NCBI GenBank assembly: GCA_951217055.1
Contig: OX578283.1
Location: forward strand, 32,556,514-32,620,513
Length of the DNA: 64,000 nt
Origin: Gerris lacustris
Lineage: Eukaryota; Arthropoda; Insecta; Hemiptera; Gerridae
Direction: 5' to 3'
Below, piece by piece: positions 20,681 through 38,788 of this stretch; the stretch's first letter is position 1; every line of letters starts with the position of its first letter. The notes beneath the pieces are model-generated. The model did no database searches. It had not been told where the DNA came from and saw nothing but the letters and a program-made list of their open reading frames with translations. The position numbers were made by a program, and so were the translations under genes.

Positions 20681-21131
20681 TAAGAAAAATCTAGTTCCTG
20701 AGGAGCTATAAAATCAAAAATGTCGGGCATGATTCACCGCCGGGTAAGAATTATTTAATAGTAAATGTTCTTATAATAAAAAAGTAACCACAAAAATCCG
20801 AAACAAATGACAAATGGAAATTACTGGACTAATTAATTATCTACTCGTATATAATACCATGTCATATAACTTTATAAAATTCGTCATTAAAGAATGATGA
20901 CTACATCATTTGTTACTATTAATAAAGTTGGGAGTAAAGATTTAAAATTATGAAGAGAAACGAAACAAAAAATGACCTACAAGTACCTAAACATTTAGGT
21001 TTTCATAGATTTGGGTTAATTCCTTTAAAAAAACAAAAGAAACATTATACCTAATAGCTGCTACTATACATTCACTTTAGACTTATTGACCTACAATTTT
21101 CAGTCTTAAATTACTCCTATAATATTGTATA
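20681..21131 (+). repeat. Satellite spacer 2, long (L) type
   Basis: L-type diagnostic words GATTCACCGCCGGGTAAG and CATTCACTTTAGACTTATT. Compared with S type it has an 11-base addition near the right end. It leads into a TA tract holding the MITE at 21134. Confidence 0.85.
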
Positions 21132-21133
21132 TA

Positions 21134-22036
<903 letters not shown>

Positions 22037-22038
22037 TT

Positions 22039-22074
<36 letters not shown>

Positions 22075-22426
22075 GGTTGTGGTTGTGGTTGTGGTTGTGG
22101 TGATGGTTGTAGTTGTGGTTGTGGTTGTAGTGATGGTTGTGGTGGTGGTTGTGGTTGTGGTGATAGTTGTGGTTGTGGTATTTCTTGTGGTTGCGGTTAT
22201 TGTATTTTTTGTGGTTATGGTGATGGTAGTTGTTGTGGTTGTGGTTGTGGTTGTGGTTGTGGAATGATTGTGGTGGTGGGTGTGGTTGTGGTTGTGGTTA
22301 TTGTATTTGTTGTGGTTGTGGTGAAGGTTGTGGTTGTGGTTGTGGTTGTAGTGATGGTTGTGGTTGTGGTGATGGTTGTGGTTGTAGTTATGGTTGAGGT
22401 TATGGTGATAGTCGTTCTTCTAAGAA

Positions 22427-22853
22427 AAATCTAGTTTCTTAGGAGCTATAAAAACAAAAATATCGGGCTTGATCACCGCCGGGTTAGAATTATTTAATAG
22501 AATATGTTCTTATAATAAAAAAGTAACCACAAAAATCCGAAACAAATGACAAATGGAAATTACTGGACTAATTAATTATCTACTCGTATATAATACCATG
22601 TCATATAACTTTATAAAATTCGTCATTAAAGAATGATGACTATATCATTTGTTACTATTAATAAAGTTGGGAGTAAAGATTTAAAATTATTAAGAGAAAC
22701 GAAACAAAAAATGACCTACGAGTACCTAAACATTTAGGTTTTCATAGATTTGGGTTAATTCCTTTAAAAAAACAAAAGAAACATTATACCTAATAGCTGC
22801 TACTATACATTCATTGACCTACAATTTTCAGTCTTAAATTACTCCTATAATAT

Positions 22854-22855
<2 letters not shown>
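22427..22855 (+). repeat. Satellite spacer 3, S type
   Basis: S-type words at both ends. Private variant ATTATTAAGAG at about 22687-22696 is shared only with the right half of spacer 6. Confidence 0.85.
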
Positions 22856-22947
<92 letters not shown>

Positions 22948-23583
22948 GGTTGTGGTTGTGGTTGTGGTTGTGGTTGTAGTGTGGTTGTGGTTGTGGTTGT
23001 GGTTGTGGTGTGGTTGTGGTTGTTGTTGTGGTTGTGGTTGTGATTGTGGTTGTGGTTGTGGTTGTGGTGATAGTTGTGGTTGTGGTGATAGTTGTGGTTG
23101 TGGTGATGGTTGTGGTTGTGGTTTTGGTGATGGTTGCGGGCTAAGGTCCTATATTACCCAAGACCTATAGGTCCTAGGTCCTAGGATGGTGGTTTTAGTA
23201 TTTTGTGGTTATGGTTGTAGTATTTGTTGTGGTTGTGGTTGTGGTTTTGGCTGTGGTTGTTGTTGTGGTTGTGGTGGTGGTTGTGGTTGTGGTAATGGTT
23301 GTGGTGATAGTTGTGGTTGTGGTATTTCTTGTGGTTGCGGTTATTGTATTTGTTGTGGTTGTGGTGATGGTAGTGGTTGTGGTTGTGGTTGTGGTTGTGA
23401 TTGTGGAATGATTGTGGTGGTGGGTGTGGTTGTGGTTGTGGTTATTGTATTTGTTGTGGTTGTGGTGAAGGTTGTGGTTGTGGTTGTGGTTGTAGTGATG
23501 GTTGTGGTGATGGTTGTGGTTGTGGTTGTGGAGATGGTTGTGGTTGTGGTTATGGTTGAGGTTGTGGTGATAGTCGTTCTTCT

Positions 23584-24145
<562 letters not shown>

Positions 24146-24469
24146 GGTTGTGGTTGTGGTTGTGGTTGTGGTGATGGTTGTAGTTGTGGTTGTGGTTGTA
24201 GTGATGGTTGTGGTGGTGGTTGTGGTTGTGGTGATAGTTGTGGTTGTGGTATTTCTTGTGGTTGCGGTTATTGTATTTTTTGTGGTTATGGTGATGGTAG
24301 TTGTTGTGGTTGTGGTTGTGGTTGTGGTTGTGGAATGATTGTGGTGGTGGGTGTGGTTGTGGTTGTGGTGAAGGTTGTGGTTGTGGTTGTGGTTGTAGTG
24401 ATGGTTGTGGTTGTGGTGATGGTTGTGGTTGTAGTTATGGTTGAGGTTATGGTGATAGTCGTTCTTCTA

Positions 24470-24900
24470 AGAAAAATCTAGTTCCTGAGGAGCTATAAAA
24501 ACAAAAATATCGGGCTTGATCACCGCCGGGTTAGAATTATTTAATAGTAAATGTTCTTATAATAAAAAAGTAACCACAAAAATCCGAAACAAATGACAAA
24601 TGGAAATTACTGGACTAATTAATTATCTACTCGTATATAATACCATGTCATATAACTTTATAAAATTCGTCATTAAAGAATGATGACTATATCATTTGTT
24701 ACTATTAATAAAGTTGGGAGTAAAGATTTAAAATTATGAAGAGAAACGAAACAAAAAATGACCTACGAGTACCTAAACATTTAGGTTATCATAGATTTGG
24801 ATTAATTCCTTTAAAAAAACAAAAGAAACATTATACCTAATAGCTGCTACTATACATTCATTGACCTACAATTTTCAGTCTTAAATTACTCCTATAATAT

Positions 24901-24902
<2 letters not shown>
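24470..24902 (+). repeat. Satellite spacer 5, S type
   Basis: S-type words at both ends. Private variants TTAGGTTATCATAG and TTTGGATTAATT are shared with spacer 8. Confidence 0.85.
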
Positions 24903-24988
<86 letters not shown>

Positions 24989-25653
24989 GGTTGTGGTTGT
25001 GGTTGTGGTTGTGGTGTGGTTGTGGTTGTGGTTGTGGTTGTGGTGTGGTTGTGGTTGTGGTGTGGTTGTGGTTGTTGTTGTGGTTGTGGTTGTGGTTGTG
25101 GTTGTGGTTGTGATTGTGGTTGTGGTTGTGGTTGTGGTGATAGTTGTGGTTGTGGTGATGGTTGTGGTTGTGGTTTTGGTGATGGTTGCGGTCTAAGGTC
25201 CTATATTACCCAAGACCTATAGGTCCTAGGTCCTAGGATGGTGGTTTTAGTATTTTGTGGTTATGGTTGTAGTATTTGTTGTGGTTGTGGTTGTGGTTTT
25301 GGCTGTGGTTGTTGTTGTGGTTGTGGTGGTGGTTGTGGTTGTGGTGATGGTTGTGGTGATAGTTGTGGTTGTGGTATTTCTTGTGGTTGCGGTTATTGTA
25401 TTTGTTGTGGTTGTGGTGATGGTAGTGGTTGTGGTTGTGGTTGTGGTTGTGGTTGTGGTTGTGGTTGTGGAATGATTGTGGTGGTGGGTGTGGTTGTGGT
25501 TGTGGTTATTGTATTTGTTGTGGTTGTGGTGAAGGTTGTGGTTGTGGTTGTGGTTGTAGTGATGGTTGTGGTTGTGGTGATGGTTGTGGTTGTGGTTGTG
25601 GTGATGGTTGTGGTTGTGGTTATGGTTGAGGTTGTGGTGATAGTCGTTCTTCT

Positions 25654-26188
<535 letters not shown>

Positions 26189-26825
26189 GGTTGTGGTTGT
26201 GGTTGTGGTTGTGGTTGTAGTGTGGTTGTGGTTGTGGTTGTGGTTGTGGTGTGGTTGTGGTTGTTGTTGTGGTTGTGGTTGTGATTGTGGTTGTGGTTGT
26301 GGTTGTGGTGATAGTTGTGGTTGTGGTGATAGTTGTGGTTGTGGTGATGGTTGTGGTTGTGGTTTTGGTGATGGTTGCGGGCTAAGGTCCTATATTACCC
26401 AAGACCTATAGGTCCTAGGTCCTAGGATGGTGGTTTTAGTATTTTGTGGTTATGGTTGTAGTATTTGTTGTGGTTGTGGTTGTGGTTTTGGCTGTGGTTG
26501 TTGTTGTGGTTGTGGTGGTGGTTGTGGTTGTGGTAATGGTTGTGGTGATAGTTGTGGTTGTGGTATTTCTTGTGGTTGCGGTTATTGTATTTGTTGTGGT
26601 TGTGGTGATGGTAGTGGTTGTGGTTGTGGTTGTGGTTGTGATTGTGGAATGATTGTGGTGGTGGGTGTGGTTGTGGTTGTGGTTATTGTATTTGTTGTGG
26701 TTGTGGTGAAGGTTGTGGTTGTGGTTGTGGTTGTAGTGATGGTTGTGGTGATGGTTGTGGTTGTGGTTGTGGAGATGGTTGTGGTTGTGGTTATGGTTGA
26801 GGTTGTGGTGATAGTCGTTCTTCTA

Positions 26826-27388
<563 letters not shown>

Positions 27389-27711
27389 GGTTGTGGTTGT
27401 GGTTGTGGTTGTGGTGATGGTTGTAGTTGTGGTTGTGGTTGTAGTGATGGTTGTGGTGGTGGTTGTGGTTGTGGTGATAGTTGTGGTTGTGGTATTTCTT
27501 GTGGTTGCGGTTATTGTATTTTTTGTGGTTATGGTGATGGTAGTTGTTGTGGTTGTGGTTGTGGTTGTGGTTGTGGAATGATTGTGGTGGTGGGTGTGGT
27601 TGTGGTTGTGGTGAAGGTTGTGGTTGTGGTTGTGGTTGTAGTGATGGTTGTGGTTGTGGTGATGGTTGTGGTTGTAGTTATGGTTGAGGTTATGGTGATA
27701 GTCGTTCTTCT

Positions 27712-28143
27712 AAGAAAAATCTAGTTCCTGAGGAGCTATAAAAACAAAAATATCGGGCTTGATCACCGCCGGGTTAGAATTATTTAATAGTAAATGTTCT
27801 TATAATAAAAAAGTAACCACAAAAATCCGAAACAAATGACAAATGGAAATTACTGGACTAATTAATTATCTACTCGTATATAATACCATGTCATATAACT
27901 TTATAAAATTCGTCATTAAAGAATGATGACTATATCATTTGTTACTATTAATAAAGTTGGGAGTAAAGATTTAAAATTATGAAGAGAAACGAAACAAAAA
28001 ATGACCTACGAGTACCTAAACATTTAGGTTATCATAGATTTGGATTAATTCCTTTAAAAAAACAAAAGAAACATTATACCTAATAGCTGCTACTATACAT
28101 TCATTGACCTACAATTTTCAGTCTTAAATTACTCCTATAATAT

Positions 28144-28145
<2 letters not shown>
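27712..28145 (+). repeat. Satellite spacer 8, S type
   Basis: Copy of spacer 5, including the GGTTATCATAG variant. Confidence 0.85.
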
Positions 28146-28231
<86 letters not shown>

Positions 28232-28896
28232 GGTTGTGGTTGTGGTTGTGGTTGTGGTGTGGTTGTGGTTGTGGTTGTGGTTGTGGTGTGGTTGTGGTTG
28301 TGGTGTGGTTGTGGTTGTTGTTGTGGTTGTGGTTGTGGTTGTGGTTGTGGTTGTGATTGTGGTTGTGGTTGTGGTTGTGGTGATAGTTGTGGTTGTGGTG
28401 ATGGTTGTGGTTGTGGTTTTGGTGATGGTTGCGGTCTAAGGTCCTATATTACCCAAGACCTATAGGTCCTAGGTCCTAGGATGGTGGTTTTAGTATTTTG
28501 TGGTTATGGTTGTAGTATTTGTTGTGGTTGTGGTTGTGGTTTTGGCTGTGGTTGTTGTTGTGGTTGTGGTGGTGGTTGTGGTTGTGGTGATGGTTGTGGT
28601 GATAGTTGTGGTTGTGGTATTTCTTGTGGTTGCGGTTATTGTATTTGTTGTGGTTGTGGTGATGGTAGTGGTTGTGGTTGTGGTTGTGGTTGTGGTTGTG
28701 GTTGTGGTTGTGGAATGATTGTGGTGGTGGGTGTGGTTGTGGTTGTGGTTATTGTATTTGTTGTGGTTGTGGTGAAGGTTGTGGTTGTGGTTGTGGTTGT
28801 AGTGATGGTTGTGGTTGTGGTGATGGTTGTGGTTGTGGTTGTGGTGATGGTTGTGGTTGTGGTTATGGTTGAGGTTGTGGTGATAGTCGTTCTTCT

Positions 28897-29470
<574 letters not shown>

Positions 29471-29693
29471 GGTTGTGGTTGTGGTTGTGGTTGTGGTGAT
29501 AGTTGTGGTTGTGGTATTTCTTGTGGTTGCGGTTATTGTATTTTTTGTGGTTATGGTGATGGTAGTTGTTGTGGTTGTGGTTGTGGAATGATTGTGGTGG
29601 TGGGTGTGGTTTTGGTTGTGGTTATTGTATTTGTTGAGGTTGTGGTGAAGGTTGTGGTTGTGGTTGGGGTTGTAGTGATGGTTGTGGTTGTAG

Positions 29694-30961
29694 TTAACCT
29701 TGCTCCTTGTTCCCTTCTAAGTTAAAAAATTAGGAGTTAAAATAAGGAATAATAGGGAAAATAATTTATAAAGTATTGAAACTTTGTGAAAACACTCTTA
29801 AGGGTGTAGTAGTAAGAAACACAAAAAAAAAAAGTTCCCCACACTTAGGGAGGGGGGGGGGGGTCCCCCTCCCTCCTCCTTAAAGTCTAAAATTTACATT
29901 TTTTTAACTTTTCTCGCAAAACAGTTAATTTTTTTTTAAGAGAAATGTTTTATCAAAAATATTTTTTCCATAATTCTGCACAAAAAAGGTCCTATGCATG
30001 TTTAAAGGGAGTCAAACCGTTTTCGAGAAATTGCTGTTAAATAAATGTATGTGTGCATGTGGAAGATAAAAATAATAGGCGCAGAAGCTTGAAACTTATT
30101 TGGGACCAAAATTTGCCTAATGTGATCTTCCATTTAAATTTCATTAAAATCGGAAGTGTAGTTTTTAAGATATGATGGTTCGCAAAAATGCGGGTTGGGA
30201 ATTTTTATGTTTTTCTAAGTAAATACCCACACCAAAGACCAAAAACATATTAATTAAATAGATAACATACTGTTAAGTAACATAACAAGGGATATAAATA
30301 ACAATTTAACAAGAACATACGCATTGTTATCCGGGATTACAGTTTGGCATTTTGATTTCTACAAATTCCTAAAAAAAATTCCCTTAAATTTCATCGGTTA
30401 TATTAATCCCGCAAATTTTGCTCGGAGAAAATTCTTATTAACGCCGGCGCCGCTGGTTAGACTTGTTTAGTATTTTTTTTCTATAAAGCCTATATTGTTT
30501 TGAGGCTGATAATTATAGCCCAGTACAAATAGACAGAAAAAGGGCCTAAAGGGGGGAAAAATTAAATACTAAACTTTCTTTACGCCATCGTTTAGAAGGT
30601 GTTTAGGGAAGCATTTTCCATATTATCATATCGAGGACCACCGCTTGCTTCCCCCACCACCCCCTATTTTAGACCCAAATTTGGCCTATTCTCTGTAACG
30701 CCAATATCTCCAGAACAAAGAGTGATAACGATGTGCGGTGTTTTTTAAAGTCTTCTATACACTGTCCTCTTTAATTTGATACCCATATCAATATGCTTTT
30801 TGCAGTAAAAATGTACCAAAAATTAATAAAATATGGTAAAAAATCGACATTTCTTTTTTCTACTCTGAACAATTTTGATAATAACTTTTTTCCACGGGGT
30901 CGGCACTAAAAATGTGGTGAAATAAAACGTGTAGCTTATTTTATTACCTATAATTCGAATA
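29694..30961 (-). repeat. Family X, inverted partial copy A
   Basis: Reverse complement of the X sequence at 37431-38377, 44921-45079 and 46230-46672, read continuously. It is the empty-site version: across 29890-29910 it runs straight through the point where Copia sits in copy B. Its low-coordinate end contains ATTATTCCTTATTTT plus about the first 45 bases of the RTE copy found at 45080, and then breaks into satellite. Its other end stops at about 30961. The sequence is non-coding and contains words like CGGAGATATTGGCGTTAC. I cannot assign it to a transposon class. Confidence 0.85.
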
Positions 30962-31095
30962 TAATTTCGACATTTCTTTTTTCAACTCTGACCTATAGGT
31001 CACCTATAATAGGTCACCTAGGACCTATATTACCTAGGACCTATAGGACCTAGGGCCTATAGGTCTTGGGTAATATAGGACCTTAGACCACAACC
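30962..31095 (-). repeat. CCTAGG/CCTATAGG block joining X to inverted satellite
   Basis: AGGTCACCTATAATAGGTCACC, then CCTAGGACCTATATTACC and GGTCTTGGGTAATATAGGACC. These are words of the 17771-19138 array in reverse orientation. Confidence 0.85.
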
Positions 31096-31511
31096 ATCAC
31101 CACAACCAAAACCATCACCACAACCACAACCTCAACCACAACCACAACCTTAACCATCACCATAACCACAACAAATACCACAACCACAACCATCACCACA
31201 ACCACAACCAATACCACAACCACACCAAAACCACAACCATCACCACAAAAACAACCACAACCATCAACATAACCACAACAAATACCATCACCACAACAAC
31301 AACCATCACCATAACCACAACAAATACCATCACCACAACCATCACCACAACCACAACCATCACCATATCCACAACAAATACCATTACCACAACCATCACC
31401 ACAACCACAACCATCACCACATCCACAACCACAACCACAGGCCTAGGACCTAGGACCTAGGACCTCAACCATCAGTACAACCACAACCATCACCACAACC
31501 ACAACCACAAT

Positions 31512-31955
<444 letters not shown>

Positions 31956-32231
31956 TATCACCACAACCTCAACCATAACCACAACCACAACCATCGCCAC
32001 AACCACAACCACAACCATCACCACAACCACAACCATCACTACAACCACAACCTTCACCACAACCACAACTATCACCACAACCACAACCACAACCACAATC
32101 ACAACCACAACCACAACCACAACCACAACCACAACCACAACCACAACCACAACAACAACCAACACCACATCACAACCACAACCACACCACAACCACAACC
32201 ACAACCACAACCACAATATATATATATATAT

Positions 32232-32690
32232 ACACAATATTATAGGAGTAATTTAAGACTGAAAATTATAGGTCAATGAATGTATAGTAGCAGCTATTAG
32301 GTATAATGTTTCTTTTGTTTTTTTAAAGGAATTAACCCAAATCTATGAAAACCTAAATGTTTAGGTACTCGTAGGTCATTTTTTGTTTCGTTTCTCTTCA
32401 TAATTTTAAATCTTTACTCCCAACTTTATTAATAGTAACAAATGATATAGTCATCATTCTTTAATGACGAATTTTATAAAGTTATATGACATGGTATTAT
32501 ATACGAGTAGATAATTAATTAGTCCAGTAATTTCCATTTGTCATTTGTTTCGGATTTTTGTGGTTACTTTTTTATTATAAGAACATTTACTATTGAATAA
32601 TTCTAACCCGGCGGTGATCAAGCCCGATATTTCTGTTTTTATAGCTCCTCAGAAACTAGATTTTTCTTAGAAGAACGACTATCACCATAA
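32232..32690 (-). repeat. Inverted satellite spacer, S type
   Basis: S-type words throughout (reverse complement): GGTCAATGAATG, TGGTTACTTTTTTATT, ATTGAATAATTCTAACCC. Confidence 0.85.
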
Positions 32691-33018
32691 CCTCAACCAT
32701 AACTACAACCACAACCATCACCACAACCACAACCATCACTACAACCACAACCACAACCACAACCTTCACCACAACCACAACAAATACAATAACCACAACC
32801 ACAACCACACCCACCACCACAATCATTCCACAACCACAACCACAACCACAACCACAACAACTACCATCACCATAACTACAAAAAATACAATAACCGCAAC
32901 CACAAGAAATACCACAACCACAACTATCACCACAACCACAACCACCACCACAACCATCACTACAACCACAACCACAACTACAACCATCACCACAACCACA
33001 ACCACAACCACAACCACA

Positions 33019-36101
<3,083 letters not shown>

Positions 36102-36105
<4 letters not shown>

Positions 36106-36545
36106 ATTATAGGAGTAATTTAAGACTGAAAATTGTAGGTCAATAAGTCTAAAGTGAATGTATAGTAGCAGCTATTAGGTATAATGTTTCTTTTGTTTTT
36201 TTAAAGGAATTAACCCAAATCTATGAAAACCTAAATGTTTAGGTACTCGTAGGTCATTTTTTGTTTCGTTTCTCTTCATAATTTTAAATCTTTACTCCCA
36301 ACTTTATTAATAGTAACAAATGATATAGTCATCATTCTTTAATGACGAATTTTATAAAGTTATATGACATGGTATTATATACGAGTAGATAATTAATTAG
36401 TCCAGTAATTTCCATTTGTCATTTGTTTCGGATTTTTGTGGTTACCTTTTTATTATAAGAACATTTACTATTAAATAATTCTTACCCGGCGGTGAATCAA
36501 GCCCGATATTTTTGTTTTTATAGCTCCTCAGGAACTAGATTTTTC
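36102..36545 (-). repeat. Inverted satellite spacer, L type
   Basis: L-type words throughout: AATAAGTCTAAAGTG, GGTTACCTTTTTA, TTAAATAATTCTTACCC. Confidence 0.85.
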
Positions 36546-37124
36546 TTAGAAGAACGACTATCACCACAACCTCAACCATAACCACAACCACAACCATCAC
36601 CACAACCACAACCACAACCATCACCACAACCACAACCATCACTACAACCACAACCTTCACCACAACCACAACAAATACAATAACCACAACCACAACCACA
36701 CCCACCACCACAATCATTCCACAACCACAACCACAACCACAACCACAACCACTACCATCACCACAACCACAACAAATACAATAACCGCAACCACAAGAAA
36801 TACCACAACCACAACTATCACCACAACCATCACCACAACCACAACCACCACCACAACCACAACAACAACCACAGCCAAAACCACAACCACAACCACAACA
36901 AATACTACAACCATAACCACAAAATACTAAAACCACCATCCTAGGACCTAGGACCTATAGGTCTTGGGTAATATAGGACCTTAGACCGCAACCATCACCA
37001 AAACCACAACCACAACCATCACCACAACCACAACTATCACCACAACCACAACCACAACCACAACCACAACCACAACCACAACCACAACAACAACCACAAC
37101 CACACCACAACCACAACCACAACC

Positions 37125-37130
<6 letters not shown>

Positions 37131-37216
<86 letters not shown>

Positions 37217-37430
37217 ATTATAGGAGTAATTTAAGACTGAAAATTGTAGGTCAATGAATGTATAGTAGCAGCTATTAGGTATAATGTTTCTTTTGTTTTT
37301 TTAAAGGAATTAATCCAAATCTATGAAATCCTAAATGTTTAGGTACTCGTAGGTCATTTTTTGTTTCGTTTCTCTTCATAATTTTAAATCTTTACTCCCA
37401 ACTTTATTAATAGTAACAAATGATATAGTT
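37131..37430 (-). repeat. Last TA tract and truncated spacer
   Basis: TA tract to about 37211, then an S-type spacer that stops after CAAATGATATAG, where X sequence begins. This is the right end of the satellite domain. Confidence 0.85.
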
Positions 37431-38377
37431 TTTTACCATATTTTATTAATTTTTGGTACATTTTTACTGCACAAAGCATATTGATATGGGTATTAAATTA
37501 AAGAGGACAGTGTATAGAAGACTTTAAAAAACACCGCACATCGTTATCACTCTTTGTTCCGGAGATATTGGCGTTACAGTGAATAGGCCAAATTTGGGTC
37601 TAAAATAGGGGGTGGTGGGGGAAGCAAGCGGTGGCACTCGATATGATAATATGGAAAATGCTTCCCTAAACACCTTCTAAACGATGGCGTAAAGAAAGTT
37701 TAGTATTTAATTTTTCCCCCCTTTAGGCCCTTTTTCTGTCTATTTGTACTGGGCTATAATTATCAGCCTCAAAACAATATAGGCTTTATAGAAAAAAAAT
37801 ACTAAACAAGTCTAACCAGCGGCGCCGGCGTTAATAAGAATTTTCTCCGAGCAAAATTTGCGGGATTAATATAACCGATGAAATTTAAGGGAATTTTTTT
37901 TAGGAATTTGTAGAAATCAAAATGCCAAACTGTAATCCCGGATAACAATGCGTATGTTCTTGTTAAATTGTTATTTATATCCCTTGTTATGTTACTTAAC
38001 AGTATGTTATCTATTTAATTAATATGTTTTTGGTCTTTGGTGTGGGTATTTACTTAGAAAAACATAAAAATTCCCAACCCGCATTTTTGCGAACCATCAT
38101 ATCTTAAAAACTACACTTCCGATTTTAATTAAATTTAAATGGTAGGTCACATTAGGCAAATTTTGGTCCCAAATAAGTTTCAAGCTTCTGCGCCTATTAT
38201 TTTTATCTTCCACATGCACACATACATTTATTTAACAGCTATTTCTCGAAAACGGTTTGACTCCCTTTAAACATGCATAGGACCTTTTTTGTGCAGAATT
38301 ATGGAAAAAATATTTTTGATAAAACATTTCTCTTAAAAAAAAATTAACTGTTTTGCGAGAAAAGTTAAAAAAATGTA
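37431..38377 (+). repeat. Family X, copy B, left part
   Basis: Begins TTTTTTACCATATTTTATTAA and is the reverse complement of copy A over this span. It is interrupted at 38377 by Copia: the last five bases ATGTA (38373-38377) are the target duplication. Non-coding. Confidence 0.85.
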
Positions 38378-38593
38378 TGTAGAATTTATAGTTTTTTTAT
38401 TCAATAAATGGCAACACTGCTCCGACCCTACTGGTGCCGCTGCCTAGCGGAGCCCAAGGAGGCTTTCTCTCTTTCTTACGACGCCGTACTGTTAACACCT
38501 TTTTATTCAAACGTATGTACTTGATCATTATTATTACTAATTACAAGTTTTCCTTTAACCGCATTCACTGGCTTTATTCATTTAACCTCAACA
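38378..38593 (+). repeat. Copia 5' LTR
   Basis: 216 bp, TG...CA ends. It contains AATAAA near its start (TATTCAATAAATGG). The promoter is expected here, but I see no clear TATA box beyond AT-rich words. Confidence 0.95.
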
Positions 38594-38607
38594 GGTTATG
38601 GGCCCAG
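38594..38607 (+). other. Primer-binding site, initiator tRNA-Met type
   Basis: GGTTATGGGCCCAG lies immediately after the 5' LTR. It is complementary to the anticodon-arm region of initiator tRNA-Met rather than to a tRNA 3' end, as known for Drosophila copia, which primes from a cleaved tRNA half. Confidence 0.85.
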
Positions 38608-38788
38608 ATTTGCTCGCGGTAAAGTTTTTTTGTACGTTAAAAGTATTAGTGATAACGGTGTGCCGGGTCGTCTCTACGCACGTTGCCGTCGGCACCTGTT
38701 GAACTCTGAAACTCTTAAGTCTCCTTCTCTGTTTAAAAAATTTCAATTCGTGTTAGTACATATATAATTCTTTTCGGTTTTTTTAATT

